The notes under the pieces are model-generated. The model was not told where the DNA came from and made no database searches. It saw only the letters and a program-made list of their open reading frames with translations. Shown in pieces: positions 1 through 9,432 of a stretch of DNA of 64,000 bases (position 1 is its first letter; the number at the start of each line of letters is the position of its first letter). The translations under genes were made by a program, and so were the position numbers. Source of the stretch: Skermania piniformis (GTDB lineage Bacteria; Actinomycetota; Actinomycetes; Mycobacteriales; Mycobacteriaceae). Location of the stretch: the NCBI RefSeq assembly GCF_019285775.1, contig NZ_CP079105.1, positions 2,666,001-2,730,000 on the forward strand, in the 5' to 3' direction.

Positions 1-525
1 GCCGTCACCGAATGGGGTTGGTGGGCACTGGCCGAACCGCCGAACAGGGCCGCACCGGGTGTCGGTGGGCTGAACGCCGCGTTGCAGTTTGCGGCGAGCC
101 GCACCCGGCGCCGGCACGGTCCGGGCGCGATCCTCGCCGTCCAGGCCGACCTACCGGCACTGCGGCCCGCCGAACTCACCGCATTCCTGGCCGCCGCGCC
201 CGGCGGGCGACGTTCGTTCGTCGCCGACCAGCACGGGGTGGGCACAACCGCGCTCCTGCAACCCGACCCGACCGGATCGCTGGATCCGCGGTTCGGCCCG
301 AGGTCGGCCGACCGACATCGCGCCGCCGGAGCAGCCGAGCCGTCCGGCGAATGGCCGGGGTTACGGCACGACGTGGACACCGCCGCCGATCTGGCGGTAT
401 CGCACCGTCTGGGCACCGGCCCGACCACTGCCGGACTGTTGCGCGAGATCGTCGACATGGGATGGCAAGGACCGAAATTCCCGACCGGATCAGCACTGTG
501 GGGGTGCCCCGGATCGGCACCGTGA
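1..525 (+). CDS. fbiD: Phosphoenolpyruvate/2-phospholactate guanylyltransferase (CofC/FbiD family), 5' truncated
   Basis: C-terminal 174 residues of a nucleotidyltransferase that activates phosphoenolpyruvate or 2-phospholactate with GTP in coenzyme F420 synthesis. The reading frame is open from base 1, so the start lies outside the window. Family signatures are an A-D-L-P-A-L nucleotide-binding segment near window residue 47 and a D-V-D-T-x-x-D-L motif near residue 127. M. tuberculosis has the homologue (Rv2983) in the same place directly before ppk. The stop overlaps a possible GTG start of ppk (GTGA), suggesting translational coupling. The F420/FMN-type oxidoreductase at 7.4 kb fits an F420-making organism. 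The family call is confident; the choice of phosphoenolpyruvate as substrate is by homology to FbiD. Confidence 0.85.
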   Translation, partial: AVTEWGWWALAEPPNRAAPGVGGLNAALQFAASRTRRRHGPGAILAVQADLPALRPAELTAFLAAAPGGRRSFVADQHGVGTTALLQPDPTGSLDPRFGPRSADRHRAAGAAEPSGEWPGLRHDVDTAADLAVSHRLGTGPTTAGLLREIVDMGWQGPKFPTGSALWGCPGSAP

Positions 526-2699
526 GGGATGATCTCAGGGTGACCCAGGGTGAGACGAAACGACCGTCCGGTTCTCCCCGCCGGCGACGAAAGACCACCA
601 CCGACCGCGCTGCTTCGGCGGCGCCGGCCGCTGCCACCGAGCACCCCGAAAGCCGCTACCTCAACCGCGAACTGAGCTGGCTGGACTTCAACTCCCGGGT
701 GCTCGAGCTGGCCGAGGATCGCGATCTTCCGCTGCTGGAACGAGCCAAGTTCCTGGCGATCTTCGCGTCCAACCTGGACGAGTTCTACATGGTCCGGGTG
801 GCCGGGCTGAAGCGCCGCGACGAAACCGGCCTCTCCGTCCGGTCCGCGGACGGGCTGTCTCCCGGCGAGCAGCTGGAACTCATCGCGCTGCGCGCCCGCG
901 AAATCGCCCGACGGCACGCCCAGGTCTTCCTCGACTCGGTGTTGCCGGAATTGAACGCCGCGAACATCTCGGTGATCTCCTGGGCCGACCTCGACGAGGA
1001 CGCGCGCCGACGGCTGTCCACGCACTTCAAAGAACAGGTCTTTCCGGTGCTGACCCCACTGGCGGTCGACCCGGCACACCCGTTCCCGTTCGTCAGCGGG
1101 CTGAGCCTGAACCTGGCGGTGACGGTGCAGGATGCCGAGACCGGCGGCGAGCATTTCGCCCGGGTCAAGGTGCCGGACAACGTCGATCGGTTCGTCCGGG
1201 TGCGGCGTGGGGAGGAGAGCCCCTCCCAGGCCGCGTTCCTGCCGATGGAGGATCTGATCGCGGCCCACCTGGACGCGCTGTTCCCCGGCATGCGGGTGGT
1301 CGAACATCGCGCGTTCCGGATCACTCGCAACGCCGACTTCGAGGTCGACGAGGACCAGGACGAGGACCTCCTGCAGGCGTTGGAGCGGGAGCTCGCCCGG
1401 CGCCGGTTCGGTTCCCCGGTCCGGCTCGAGGTATCCGACGACATGTCCGAACACATGCTGGAGCTACTGCTGCGCGAGCTCGACGTCGACCCGGACGACG
1501 TGATCGAGCTGCCCGGGCTGCTGGACCTGTCCTGCCTGTGGCAGGTGTACGGGGTCGACCGGCCGGCACTGAAGGAGTCGCCGTTCGTTCCGGTCACCCA
1601 CCCCGCGTTCGCCGACCGGGAGACGCCGAAGAGCGTGTTCGCCACCCTGCGCGAGGGCGACGTGCTGGTACACCACCCGTACGACTCGTTTTCCACCAGC
1701 GTGCAGCGGTTCATCGAACAGGCTGCCGCCGATCCGCAGGTGCTGGCGATCAAGCAGACGCTGTATCGGACGTCGGGTGACTCGCCGATCGTGAACGCCC
1801 TGATCGCCGCGGCCGAGGCCGGCAAACAGGTGGTGGCGCTGGTCGAGATCAAGGCGCGGTTCGACGAGCAGGCCAACATCAAGTGGGCGCGCACGTTGGA
1901 GCAGGCCGGGGTTCATGTGGTGTACGGCCTGATCGGGCTCAAGACACATTGCAAGACCTGTCTGGTGGTCCGGCGGGAGGGCGCGGCGATCCGGCGTTAC
2001 TGCCATATCGGGACCGGCAACTACAACCCGAAGACCGCCCGGCTGTACGAGGACGTCGGATTGCTCACCGCCGCTCCGGACGTCGGGGCCGACCTGACCG
2101 ACCTGTTCAACTCGCTCACCGGCTACTCGCGCAAAGCGGACTATCGCCGACTGCTGGTGGCTCCGTACGGCGTCCGGGCCGGGATCATCGACCGGATCGA
2201 CGGCGAGATCCGGCTGCACGAAACCGGCGACCCGGCTGCCCGGGTCCGGCTGAAGGCAAACGCGTTGGTCGACGAGCAAGTGATCAACGCGCTGTATCGG
2301 GCGTCGCAGGCCGGCGTACCGGTGGAGATCGTGGTTCGGGGTATCTGCGCGCTGAAACCCGGCGTACCCGGGCTGAGCGAGAACATCACCGTCCGCTCGA
2401 TTCTCGGCCGATTCCTGGAACATTCCCGGATCTTGTCCTTCGGCGCGCAGAACGAATTCTGGATCGGCAGCGCCGACATGATGCATCGCAACCTGGATCG
2501 CCGGGTGGAGGTGATGGTGCAGGTCACCGAATCACGATTGACCACCGAGCTGGCCGGCATCTTCGACTCGGCGCTCGACCCGGCCACGCGTTGTTGGGTT
2601 CTGAGCTCGGACGGAGGTTGGAACGCGTCGCCGACCGACGGAAAGGGCAACGACTATCAGGAGGAGTTCATGCGGCAACGGCGCGGCGGCGCCTCGTGA
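522..2699 (+). CDS. ppk: Polyphosphate kinase 1
   Basis: Makes inorganic polyphosphate from ATP, reversibly, probably at the membrane. The protein starts with a basic, low-complexity tail of about 45 residues, then the conserved [11 protein letters not shown] opening of PPK1. The phosphorylated catalytic histidine lies in C-H-I-G-T-G-N-Y-N (His near residue 495), and the second conserved histidine in [11 protein letters not shown] (near 655). The length of about 725 residues is usual for PPK1. The start is uncertain: GTG at 522 overlaps the fbiD stop, while GTG at 540 has an AGGGA sequence 10 nt upstream and gives a protein six residues shorter. The 3' end overlaps mutT1 by GTGA. The frame is open far upstream, but that part is antisense-like filler over fbiD. 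Confidence 0.96.
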   Translation: MRDDLRVTQGETKRPSGSPRRRRKTTTDRAASAAPAAATEHPESRYLNRELSWLDFNSRVLELAEDRDLPLLERAKFLAIFASNLDEFYMVRVAGLKRRDETGLSVRSADGLSPGEQLELIALRAREIARRHAQVFLDSVLPELNAANISVISWADLDEDARRRLSTHFKEQVFPVLTPLAVDPAHPFPFVSGLSLNLAVTVQDAETGGEHFARVKVPDNVDRFVRVRRGEESPSQAAFLPMEDLIAAHLDALFPGMRVVEHRAFRITRNADFEVDEDQDEDLLQALERELARRRFGSPVRLEVSDDMSEHMLELLLRELDVDPDDVIELPGLLDLSCLWQVYGVDRPALKESPFVPVTHPAFADRETPKSVFATLREGDVLVHHPYDSFSTSVQRFIEQAAADPQVLAIKQTLYRTSGDSPIVNALIAAAEAGKQVVALVEIKARFDEQANIKWARTLEQAGVHVVYGLIGLKTHCKTCLVVRREGAAIRRYCHIGTGNYNPKTARLYEDVGLLTAAPDVGADLTDLFNSLTGYSRKADYRRLLVAPYGVRAGIIDRIDGEIRLHETGDPAARVRLKANALVDEQVINALYRASQAGVPVEIVVRGICALKPGVPGLSENITVRSILGRFLEHSRILSFGAQNEFWIGSADMMHRNLDRRVEVMVQVTESRLTTELAGIFDSALDPATRCWVLSSDGGWNASPTDGKGNDYQEEFMRQRRGGAS

Positions 2700-3622
2700 C
2701 CGACCGGATCCCGGTCCAACCCAGCGTTTTCGCGGCCGGCGCGGTGCTGTGGCGGCGAGATCCGGCCGAGCCCGGTCGGTTCGAGATAGCGGTGGTCCAC
2801 CGGCCCGGATACGACGATTGGTCCCTGCCCAAGGGAAAACTGGAGGTCGACGAGACCCCGATCATGGCCGCGGTACGAGAGGTCGGTGAGGAAACCGGCT
2901 TCCACGCGCGACTCGGCCGTCAGCTCGGCTACGTCGTCTACCCGGTACCCGGCCGACACCGACTCAAACGGGTGGACTACTGGGCGGCCGAGGCCATGAC
3001 CGGACGGTTTCGGCCGAATCGGGAAGTGGACCAGCTGCGTTGGCTGCACAGTGCGGAGGCTGTGCACGAGCTGTCGTACCCGATGGATCAGCAGATCGTC
3101 CGCCGATTCGGCGAAATGCGGCCGGACACGACCACCATGATCGTGGTCCGGCACGCCCGCGCCGGCAGCCGGGCGCACGACGACAGCACCGACGACCGGA
3201 TCCGACCGTTGGACGCGTCGGGGCGGCGTCAAGCACGAGCACTGGTGCCGAATCTCCTGGCATTCGGCCCCACCCATGTCCACTCGGCGGACCGGACACG
3301 CTGCGTGCAGACGGTCGCTCCGCTCGCAGAAGTACTGGATACCCCGATCCAGTTGGAACCGACCCTGGACGACGAAACGTATGCCGCCGACCCCGCCGCC
3401 GGCCGAGCCCGGGCGCACCGGCTGGCCGCGAAACGCGGGATCAGAGTGCTCTGCAGCCAGGGGCAGGTGATTCCCGACCTGCTCGCCGATTGGGCCGCGA
3501 AGGACGGAGTGTCCCTACCTCCGACGCGAAATGCCAAGGGCAGCATGTACGTGCTGTCGCTCTACGACGGCCGCTTGGTCGCGGTCGACCACACCGTCGG
3601 TCCGCTGCCGTCGGCCGACTGA
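2696..3622 (+). CDS. mutT1: MutT1-type Nudix hydrolase with C-terminal histidine phosphatase domain
   Basis: Two-domain housecleaning hydrolase of 308 residues. Residues 1-140 form a Nudix domain with the full Nudix box (GKLEVDE through REVGEETGF, about residues 45-67), which removes 8-oxo-dGTP or diadenosine polyphosphates. From about residue 148 a histidine-phosphatase domain begins with V-V-R-H-A-R-A-G and continues through S-A-D-R-T-R-C. This architecture is that of mycobacterial MutT1 (Rv2985), where the second domain dephosphorylates the nucleoside diphosphate product. The GTG start overlaps the ppk stop in a GTGA, so the three genes fbiD-ppk-mutT1 are probably co-translated. It converges on hupB with only 27 nt between stops. 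Confidence 0.94.
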   Translation: MTDRIPVQPSVFAAGAVLWRRDPAEPGRFEIAVVHRPGYDDWSLPKGKLEVDETPIMAAVREVGEETGFHARLGRQLGYVVYPVPGRHRLKRVDYWAAEAMTGRFRPNREVDQLRWLHSAEAVHELSYPMDQQIVRRFGEMRPDTTTMIVVRHARAGSRAHDDSTDDRIRPLDASGRRQARALVPNLLAFGPTHVHSADRTRCVQTVAPLAEVLDTPIQLEPTLDDETYAADPAAGRARAHRLAAKRGIRVLCSQGQVIPDLLADWAAKDGVSLPPTRNAKGSMYVLSLYDGRLVAVDHTVGPLPSAD

Positions 3623-3649
3623 CGTTTCATCGGGCGCACCGCACTTCGG

Positions 3650-4351
3650 CTACTTGGCGGTGCGCTTGGTCGCCGTCTTCTTGGCGGGCGTCTTGCGCGC
3701 GGTCGTGGCCTTCGCCGCCGTCGACCGGGTCGTCTTCGCCGGGGTCGCCTTGGTGGCAGCGGTCTTGCGCGCCGTGGTCGTCTTCGCCGGCGTCGCCTTG
3801 GTAGCGGCCGTCTTGCGCGCCGTGGTCGTCTTCGCCGGCGTCGCCTTGGTAGCGGCCGTCTTGCGCGCCGTGGTCGTCTTCGCCGGCGTAGCCTTGGTGG
3901 CAGCGGTCGTGGCCTTCGCCGCCGTCGACCGGGTCGTCTTCGCCGGGGTCGCCTTGGTAGCGGCGGTCTTGCGCGCCGTCGCCGTCGTCTTCTTCGCCGC
4001 CGCAGCCTTCTTCGCAGCCGGCTTGGCCGTGCCCGAACCCCGCTTCACCGCCGGCCCGGTCGCGGAAAGTCGCTGCTTGCCGGCGATCACCGCCTTGAAC
4101 TGAGCGCCCGGCCGGAACGCGGGCACCGAGGTGGGCTTGACCTTGACCGTCTCGCCCGTCCGCGGGTTGCGCGCGACCCGGGCGGCCCGGCGACGCTGCT
4201 CGAACACGCCGAAACCGGTGATGGTGACGCTCTGCCCCTTGTGCACCGCGCGGACGATGATGTCCACGACGTTCTCCACGGCTTCGGTCGCCGTGCGTCG
4301 ATCCGTACCGATTTTCTCGGTGAGCAGGTCGACCAGTTCGGCTTTGTTCAT
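3650..4351 (-). CDS. hupB: Histone-like nucleoid protein HU with Lys/Ala/Thr-rich tail
   Basis: Nucleoid-associated protein of 233 residues. Residues 1-93 are a canonical HU DNA-bending domain (starts [10 protein letters not shown]; contains G-F-G-V-F-E and R-N-P-R-T-G-E, the DNA-wrapping arm). Residues about 94-233 are a disordered basic tail of PAKTT, KAAATK and ARKT blocks resembling the histone H1-like tail of mycobacterial HupB/Lsr2-era nucleoid proteins. A strong Shine-Dalgarno GGAGG lies 7 nt before the ATG. The tail is encoded partly by perfect or near-perfect 48-bp tandem repeats (see separate entry). In mycobacteria such tails are acetylated and methylated and also bind iron and envelope components; that is family knowledge, not visible here. 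Confidence 0.96.
   Translation of the reverse strand: MNKAELVDLLTEKIGTDRRTATEAVENVVDIIVRAVHKGQSVTITGFGVFEQRRRAARVARNPRTGETVKVKPTSVPAFRPGAQFKAVIAGKQRLSATGPAVKRGSGTAKPAAKKAAAAKKTTATARKTAATKATPAKTTRSTAAKATTAATKATPAKTTTARKTAATKATPAKTTTARKTAATKATPAKTTTARKTAATKATPAKTTRSTAAKATTARKTPAKKTATKRTAK
3750..3893 (-). repeat. 48-bp tandem repeat inside hupB tail
   Basis: Three consecutive copies of a 48-bp unit start at 3750, 3798 and 3846, encoding the 16-residue block [16 protein letters not shown]; a fourth copy begins at 3894 but diverges after about 12 nt. Copies two and three are almost identical at DNA level. In addition a block of about 50 bp at 3701-3752 recurs at 3905-3956. The repeats are in frame, so copy-number change lengthens or shortens the tail without a frameshift. 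Confidence 0.9.
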
Positions 4352-4393
4352 AGAAGTTCCTCCGCGGAAGATGGGCCCCTTCTACGGGCCGAC

Positions 4394-4422
4394 TGCCTAC
4401 ACCGTAAACCCCTGTTGTGCAA
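4394..4422 (-). promoter_or_regulatory. Candidate hupB promoter
   Basis: On the minus strand TTGCAC (4422-4417) and TAGGCA (4399-4394) are separated by 17 nt, placing a start site near 4387 and giving a leader of about 36 nt that includes the GGAGG ribosome binding site at 4359-4363. The -10 match is only moderate. Confidence 0.4.
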
Positions 4423-4519
4423 GAGTCTATGTGCCGCGGCAAATCTCATGCAAATTTGGTCGCAGCAATTCAGGCCCGGCCATTCCGCCGTCCACCCCGG
4501 CCCGCGCGGGCGCGCAACG

Positions 4520-5128
4520 TCATTCCGGCCCGACCGGCACCGGCAGGGTTGTCGGTTTCCATGACGGCCTTGTCTTTTCGTACGCCGCAATGGCATCGAC
4601 CTGATTCAAGGTCAACCCGATATCGTCCAGACCGGAGAGCAGGCGCCATCGGGTGTAGTCATCAATGGTGAAGGGCAGCACAATGGTTCCCGCGGCCACC
4701 GTCCGAGCGTGCAGATCGACGGTCAACTCCAGTCCCGGTTGCTCGTCGAGCAGCTTCCACAGCAGCTCCACGTCGGGCTGCGCCATCTGCGCGGCGAGCA
4801 ACCCCGCCTTACCGGCATTGCCGCGAAAGATGTCGGCGAATCGGGACGATACGACCACCCGAAAGCCGTAGTCGGACAGCGCCCAGACCGCATGCTCCCG
4901 CGACGACCCGGTGCCGAAGTTCGGCCCGGCAACCAACACGCTGCCGCGACGATACGGCTCTGTGTTGAGGATGAATTCCGGATCGGCGCGCCACGCGGCG
5001 AACAATCCGTCGTCGAATCCGGTCCGGGTCACCCGCTTGAGATAGACCGCCGGGATGATCTGGTCGGTGTCGACGTCGGAGCGTCGCAGCGGGACGCCGA
5101 TTCCGGTGTGTGTGGTGAATGCCTGCAT
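4520..5128 (-). CDS. leuD: 3-isopropylmalate dehydratase small subunit
   Basis: Small (swivelling-domain) subunit of isopropylmalate isomerase, which interconverts 2- and 3-isopropylmalate in leucine synthesis as a LeuC-LeuD heterodimer. The 202-residue protein shows the family segments [10 protein letters not shown] near residue 19 and [10 protein letters not shown] near residue 71, which contribute substrate-binding residues. It follows leuC with a 19-nt gap, so the two are one operon read from the promoter upstream of leuC. Length and sequence are ordinary for the Actinobacteria. Confidence 0.97.
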   Translation of the reverse strand: MQAFTTHTGIGVPLRRSDVDTDQIIPAVYLKRVTRTGFDDGLFAAWRADPEFILNTEPYRRGSVLVAGPNFGTGSSREHAVWALSDYGFRVVVSSRFADIFRGNAGKAGLLAAQMAQPDVELLWKLLDEQPGLELTVDLHARTVAAGTIVLPFTIDDYTRWRLLSGLDDIGLTLNQVDAIAAYEKTRPSWKPTTLPVPVGPE

Positions 5129-5147
5129 CGTCGGTCCTCCGCTCGTT

Positions 5148-6566
5148 TCAGTCCAGATCCGCCGGTGCGGAGAGGGTTCCTCGGACCGCGGTCGCGGCGG
5201 CCACCAAGGGGGAAACCAGGTGGGTGCGCCCGCCCTTGCCCTGCCTGCCTTCGAAATTCCGGTTCGACGTCGAGGCCGATCGGGAGCCGGCGGCGAGTTG
5301 ATCCGGGTTCATCCCCAGGCACATCGAACAACCGGGCTGACGCCACTCGGCGCCGGCGGCGGTGAAGATCTCGCCCAGCCCTTCCGATTCGGCTTGCATC
5401 CGCACCCGCATGGAACCGGGCACGACCAGCATCCGCACGCCGGACGCCACCTGACGACCGGCCAGCACCCCGGCCACCGCCCGGAGATCTTCGATCCGAC
5501 CGTTGGTGCACGAGCCGACGAACACCGTGTCCACCCGGACATCGCGCAGCGGTGTGCCCGGTACGAGATCCATGTACTGCAACGCCTTCGCCGCGGCGGC
5601 ACGCACGGTCTCGTCGGCGATCTCGGCCGGATCGGGCACCGCGGCAGCCAGCGGTGCGCCCTGCCCCGGGTTGGTCCCCCAGGTCACGAACGGGGTCAGC
5701 GACGAGGCATCGATATGCACCTCCCGGTCGAAGACCGCGCCGTCGTCGGTGCGCAACTCGTCCCACGCAGCGACCGCGGCGTCCCAGTCCGCGCCCTGCG
5801 GCGCGTGCGAGCGGCCGCGCAGGTACTCGTAGGTGGTCGCGTCCGGGGCGATCATCCCGGCGCGGGCGCCCGCCTCGATCGACATGTTGCAGACCGTCAT
5901 CCGGGCTTCCATCGACATCGCCTCGATCGCCCGGCCACGGTATTCCAGGACGTAGCCCTGGCCGCCCCCGGTGCCGATCTCGGCGATGACCGCCAGAATC
6001 AGGTCCTTGCTGGTGACCCCGGGCGGCAAGGCGCCGTCGACGGTGATCGCCATCGTCGCGAACGGCCGCAGCGGCAGCGTCTGCGTCGCCAGCACATGCT
6101 CGACCTCGCTGGTGCCGATTCCCATCGCCAACGCACCGAAGGCACCGTGCGTCGAGGTGTGACTGTCCCCGCATACCACCGTCATTCCCGGCTGGGTCAG
6201 GCCGAGCTGGGGACCGACGACGTGCACGATGCCCTGCTCGTGATCACCGATCGGGTGCAACCGAATACCGAACTCGGCGCAGTTACGACGCAGCGCGGCT
6301 ACCTGTTCCCGGGACACCGGATCGGCGATCGGCAGCTCGATATCGGCGGTCGGCACGTTGTGATCCTCGGTGGCGATCGTCAGATCCGGTCGACGAACCG
6401 GCCGGCCGGCCTGCCGCAGACCGTCGAAGGCCTGCGGACTGGTCACCTCGTGCACCAGATGCAGATCGATGTAGATCAGATCCGGCTCGCGCGACGCACC
6501 CTCCCCGGACCCGCGCACCACAACGTGCTGATCCCATACCTTCTCCGCCAACGTACGCGGGGTCAT
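5148..6566 (-). CDS. leuC: 3-isopropylmalate dehydratase large subunit
   Basis: Aconitase-family catalytic subunit of isopropylmalate isomerase, carrying the [4Fe-4S] cluster. Cluster ligands are seen in V-G-S-C-T-N-G-R (about residue 345) and the C-S-M-C pair of [11 protein letters not shown] (about 405). The segments T-E-D-H-N-V-P-T and [10 protein letters not shown] are typical. The chosen ATG at 6566 gives 472 residues and has GAGG 7 nt upstream; an in-frame ATG at 6584 would add MSRGGW but lacks a comparable site. It is divergent from the IclR-type regulator at 6677, which probably controls it. Confidence 0.97.
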   Translation of the reverse strand: MTPRTLAEKVWDQHVVVRGSGEGASREPDLIYIDLHLVHEVTSPQAFDGLRQAGRPVRRPDLTIATEDHNVPTADIELPIADPVSREQVAALRRNCAEFGIRLHPIGDHEQGIVHVVGPQLGLTQPGMTVVCGDSHTSTHGAFGALAMGIGTSEVEHVLATQTLPLRPFATMAITVDGALPPGVTSKDLILAVIAEIGTGGGQGYVLEYRGRAIEAMSMEARMTVCNMSIEAGARAGMIAPDATTYEYLRGRSHAPQGADWDAAVAAWDELRTDDGAVFDREVHIDASSLTPFVTWGTNPGQGAPLAAAVPDPAEIADETVRAAAAKALQYMDLVPGTPLRDVRVDTVFVGSCTNGRIEDLRAVAGVLAGRQVASGVRMLVVPGSMRVRMQAESEGLGEIFTAAGAEWRQPGCSMCLGMNPDQLAAGSRSASTSNRNFEGRQGKGGRTHLVSPLVAAATAVRGTLSAPADLD

Positions 6567-6676
6567 CCATCCACCTCGACTCATGCGGTTCTGTGCTCGG
6601 CCGGCAATTCGCGGCCCGCAGAGACAATCTCGACTCGGGAATGCAATCTCAACCTTCGAGACGATAGTATCGCTTC
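6567..6676. promoter_or_regulatory. Divergent leuC / IclR-regulator control region
   Basis: For leuC (minus strand) TTGAGA at 6652-6647 and GATTGT at 6629-6624 are 17 nt apart, giving a start near 6617. The heptamer CAATCTC occurs twice, at 6625-6631 and 6644-6650, overlying both promoter elements. For the regulator (plus strand) GATAGT at 6663-6668 is a -10-like hexamer only 8 nt before its ATG, which suggests a leaderless mRNA, and it lies inside the perfect 11-bp palindrome CGATAGTATCG (6662-6672). The arrangement suggests that the IclR protein represses both directions. The exact operator is not known. Confidence 0.45.
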
Positions 6677-7378
6677 ATGAGACATACTAGCGGCATCGGC
6701 GTTCTCGACAAAGCCGTGACGGTGCTGCACGCGGTTGCCGAAGAACCGTGCAATCTCAACCAACTCTGTCTCCGTACCGGACTGCCCCGCGCGACCGCAC
6801 ATCGACTCGCCGTCGGACTCGAAACGCATCGGTTGTTGGCTCGCGACGACGACGGCGCGTGGCGACCCGGCCCGGCCCTGGCCGAGTTGGGCGCCCGGGC
6901 CGCCGACCCACTGATCACCGCTGCGACCAATGTGTTGCCCCGACTGCGGGAGATCACCGGCGAGAGTGTCCAGCTGTACCGGCGCGACGGCGCGGTCCGG
7001 ATCTGTGTCGCGGCAATGGAGCCGCCGGCGGGCCTTCGCGACACCGTGCTGGTCGGCGCCCGGCTGCCGATGACCGCCGGATCCGGGGCAAAGGTGTTGC
7101 TCGCCTGGGCGGACTCGCATACCCAACGCACGCTGCTGACCGAATCCGCCTTCACCGAGCGCACGATCGCCGAGGTCCGCCGCCGCGGCTGGGCCCAGAG
7201 CGCCGGGGAGCGAGCGGCGGGCGTAGCGAGTGTTTCTGCACCGGTGCGAGATTCGGCCGGCTCGGTGATTGCTGCGGTGTCGGTGTCCGGCCCGATCGAC
7301 CGGATGGGCAGGCGGCCGGGGGCCCGCTGGGCGGCCGACCTGCTCGCCGCCGCCGACGCACTGCATAAGCGCCTCTGA
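6677..7378 (+). CDS. ltbR: IclR-family transcriptional regulator (LtbR-type)
   Basis: 233-residue regulator with an N-terminal winged helix-turn-helix (about residues 1-65; C-N-L-N-Q-L-C-L-R-T-G-L-P-R-A-T-A-H-R-L) and a C-terminal IclR effector-binding domain (about 75-230). It is divergent from leuCD, the same position as Rv2989 in M. tuberculosis and LtbR in Corynebacterium glutamicum, which represses leuCD, leuB and tryptophan genes. The function is therefore inferred to be leucine-pathway control. The gene may be translated from a leaderless transcript because a -10-like element ends 8 nt before the ATG. Confidence 0.85.
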   Translation: MRHTSGIGVLDKAVTVLHAVAEEPCNLNQLCLRTGLPRATAHRLAVGLETHRLLARDDDGAWRPGPALAELGARAADPLITAATNVLPRLREITGESVQLYRRDGAVRICVAAMEPPAGLRDTVLVGARLPMTAGSGAKVLLAWADSHTQRTLLTESAFTERTIAEVRRRGWAQSAGERAAGVASVSAPVRDSAGSVIAAVSVSGPIDRMGRRPGARWAADLLAAADALHKRL

Positions 7379-7405
7379 CGGCACGCCGCTCGGTAAAGTC
7401 ACCGA

Positions 7406-7906
7406 ATGAGCCGGAATCAGCGCGCACAGATCGTCATGACCGACAGCGAGATCATGGATTTCCTGCAGCACAGCCGGATCGCCACGATGGCGACGCTCGG
7501 CCGCGACGGGATGCCGCATCTGGTCGCGATGTGGTACGGCCTGCTGGACGGCGACGTGTGGTTCGAGACCAAGGCCAAGTCGCAGAAAGTGGTGAACCTG
7601 CGCCGCGACAACCGGATCACGTGCCTGGTCGAGGCCGGCGACACCTACGACAGCCTGCGTGGCGTATCGCTGGAGGGTCGGGCCGACATCGTGGACGATC
7701 CGGCCACCCTGCACCGGCTCGGCGTCAGCGTCTGGGAACGCTACAACGGTCCGTACAGCGACGAGGTCGAGCCGTTGGTCGCGGCGATGATGAACAAGCG
7801 AGTCGCCGTCCGGGTACGCGCCGAACGCGCCCGCAGCTGGGATCACCGCAAGCTGGGCCTACCGGCGATGCCACTGGCCGGATCCACCGCGCCCACGGCG
7901 GACTGA
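7406..7906 (+). CDS. Pyridoxamine 5'-phosphate oxidase-fold, F420/FMN-dependent protein
   Basis: 166-residue split-barrel flavin/F420-binding protein, homologous in position and sequence to Rv2991. The barrel is recognisable from I-A-T-M-A-T-L-G-R-D-G-M-P-H-L-V (about residues 27-42) and W-Y-G-L-L-D-G-D-V-W-F-E-T. Members are TIGR03618-like putative F420-dependent reductases or F420-binding proteins of unknown substrate. Two possible starts exist: ATG at 7406 and ATG at 7436 (M-T-D-S-E-I). It lies 27 nt after the IclR gene on the same strand and 40 nt before an acyl-CoA dehydrogenase. Cofactor preference cannot be told from the sequence alone. Confidence 0.8.
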   Translation: MSRNQRAQIVMTDSEIMDFLQHSRIATMATLGRDGMPHLVAMWYGLLDGDVWFETKAKSQKVVNLRRDNRITCLVEAGDTYDSLRGVSLEGRADIVDDPATLHRLGVSVWERYNGPYSDEVEPLVAAMMNKRVAVRVRAERARSWDHRKLGLPAMPLAGSTAPTAD

Positions 7907-7946
7907 AAGTATCGAGCCGCAACATCCAGGACAGAAACGGAGCGAG

Positions 7947-9134
7947 ATGATCGACTTCAGTATCCCCGCGGAGGTCGCCGCCCTCCGCGACGAGATCCGC
8001 GCGTTCGTGGTGGAAGAGATCGTGCCCTACGAGACCGATCCACGCCTGACCCAGCACGGCCCGAACGACGACCTCCGCGCCGAACTCGTCGAACGGGCGC
8101 GCAACCGCGGCCTGCTCACCTTCCAGGCCGATCGCCGGTTCGGCGGTCGCGGACCGTCGCACGTCGACCAGGCGGTGCTCTTCGAGGCCGCCGGCTGGTC
8201 GACGTTGGGACCGGTCGCGCTGAACTGCGCAGCACCGGACGAAGGCAACATGTTCCTGTTGTCGAAGATCGCGAACGAAGCCCAGGCGGAAAGCTTCCTG
8301 GTTCCGGTCATCGACGGGCATCAACGTTCGGTCTTCGCGATGACCGAACCGGGCGGCGCCGGATCGGATCCGGGGCAACTGGCCACCCAGGCCGTGTTCG
8401 ACGGCACCGAGTACACGGTGAACGGCCGCAAGTGGCTGATCACCGGGGCGCCGGGCGCCAAGACCTGGATCATCATGGCCGACGTCCAGTCGAATTCGCA
8501 CGGCCCGGCCGGCCCGACGCTGTTCCTCTGCGACGGCGGCGAACCGGGCATCGTGATCGAGCGGGTGATGGACACGATGGACCGCAATTACGTCGAGGGA
8601 CACGGTGTCGTGCGCTTCGACGGTCTGCGACTGCCGCCGACCGCGGTGCTCGGCGAGGTCGGCCAGGCGTTCCGCTACGCCCAGCTGCGACTCGCGCCGG
8701 CGCGACTCACCCACTGCATGCGCTGGCTGGGCGCCGCCGCGCGAGCGCAGTCGATTGCGATCGAGTACGCCCGAACCCGTACCGCGTTCGGCAAACCGCT
8801 CGGCGAGCACGAAGGTGTCGGGTTCATGTTGGCCGACAACGAGATCGCACTGCAGCAGTGCCGACTGGCGATCTGGTGGGCCTGCTGGCAGCTCGACCAG
8901 GGCGCGAAGGGCCGGCACGAGAGCTCGATGGTCAAGGCGATGGTGGCCGAGGAACTGTTCCGGGTGGCCGACCGCTGCGTTCAGGTGCTCGGTGGTATCG
9001 GGATCTCCGACGAGACCCCGATCGGGATGATATTCCGCGACATCCGGGCGTTCCGGCTCTACGACGGGCCGACCGAGGTGCACAAGTACGCGATCTCCCG
9101 GCAGGTCCTGCGAGTGCCCGAACCGCGCAGCTGA
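7947..9134 (+). CDS. Acyl-CoA dehydrogenase (ACAD10/11-like)
   Basis: 395-residue FAD-dependent acyl-CoA dehydrogenase with the three-domain fold: N-terminal helices (1-125), middle beta domain with F-A-M-T-E-P-G-G-A-G-S-D (about 130-141) and K-W-L-I-T-G-A (about 165), and C-terminal helices with R-T-A-F-G-K-P-L and the closing D-G-P-T-E-V-H-K. The last motif resembles the ACAD10/11 subfamily that acts on longer, branched or 4-hydroxy acyl chains. The substrate is unknown. It transfers electrons to the electron-transfer flavoprotein, whose genes are at 50.4-52.3 kb. A ribosome site GGAGCGAG sits just before the ATG. This gene is not in the M. tuberculosis gene order. Confidence 0.9.
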   Translation: MIDFSIPAEVAALRDEIRAFVVEEIVPYETDPRLTQHGPNDDLRAELVERARNRGLLTFQADRRFGGRGPSHVDQAVLFEAAGWSTLGPVALNCAAPDEGNMFLLSKIANEAQAESFLVPVIDGHQRSVFAMTEPGGAGSDPGQLATQAVFDGTEYTVNGRKWLITGAPGAKTWIIMADVQSNSHGPAGPTLFLCDGGEPGIVIERVMDTMDRNYVEGHGVVRFDGLRLPPTAVLGEVGQAFRYAQLRLAPARLTHCMRWLGAAARAQSIAIEYARTRTAFGKPLGEHEGVGFMLADNEIALQQCRLAIWWACWQLDQGAKGRHESSMVKAMVAEELFRVADRCVQVLGGIGISDETPIGMIFRDIRAFRLYDGPTEVHKYAISRQVLRVPEPRS

Positions 9135-9220
9135 TCCGGTGCGGCGAGTGCGGTACCACGCGTAGCGACACTCGCCGCCCGCTTCGCCGCCGAACCGGTC
9201 GCAGACCTTGAATAGCCGAG

Positions 9221-9257
9221 AAGCCGACCACGCTGCGATGCAGAGCGTGGCCGGCTT
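9221..9257. terminator. Hairpin between acyl-CoA dehydrogenase and tRNA genes
   Basis: Arms 9221-9234 and 9244-9257 pair over 14 bp (one G-U) around a 9-nt loop. It follows the acyl-CoA dehydrogenase on the plus strand and lies 8 nt beyond the tRNA-Glu 3' end on the minus strand, so it can serve both. No clear T-tract. Confidence 0.7.
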
Positions 9258-9264
9258 CCTTCAG

Positions 9265-9337
9265 TAGCCCCGACGGGATTTGAACCCGCGCTACCGCCTT
9301 GAGAGGGCGGCGTCCTAGGCCGCTAGACGACGGGGCC
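9265..9337 (-). tRNA. tRNA-Glu (CTC)
   Basis: Minus-strand cloverleaf of 73 nt. The acceptor stem GGCCCCG pairs with CGGGGCT (G1-U72), the anticodon stem-loop is CCGCC-CTCTCAA-GGCGG with anticodon CTC, and the T arm GCGGGTTCAAATCCCGT is canonical. Discriminator A; CCA is not encoded. Confidence 0.95.
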
Positions 9338-9432
9338 GAGGAACTTCCTCATGTTCTCCGCGCGGACACCCACGCCGAGAACGTGGCCAGCTTAGCTGGC
9401 CGGAGTCCGGCAACCAAATCCTGCCGGAATTG

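Noticed and set aside
12-521. Long N-terminal extension of the polyphosphate kinase frame
   Set aside because: The sequence is Arg-rich, overlaps fbiD in another frame and has no PPK homology; PPK1 starts at 522 or 540.
3750-3893. Regularly spaced 48-bp units suggestive of a CRISPR-like array
   Set aside because: The units are contiguous with no unique spacers and encode the HupB tail in frame.
3531-4103. Plus-strand 190-residue frame with repeated [12 protein letters not shown], looking like a hydrophobic repeat protein
   Set aside because: It is the exact antisense of the hupB tail repeats; hupB has the HU domain, a strong ribosome site and a promoter.
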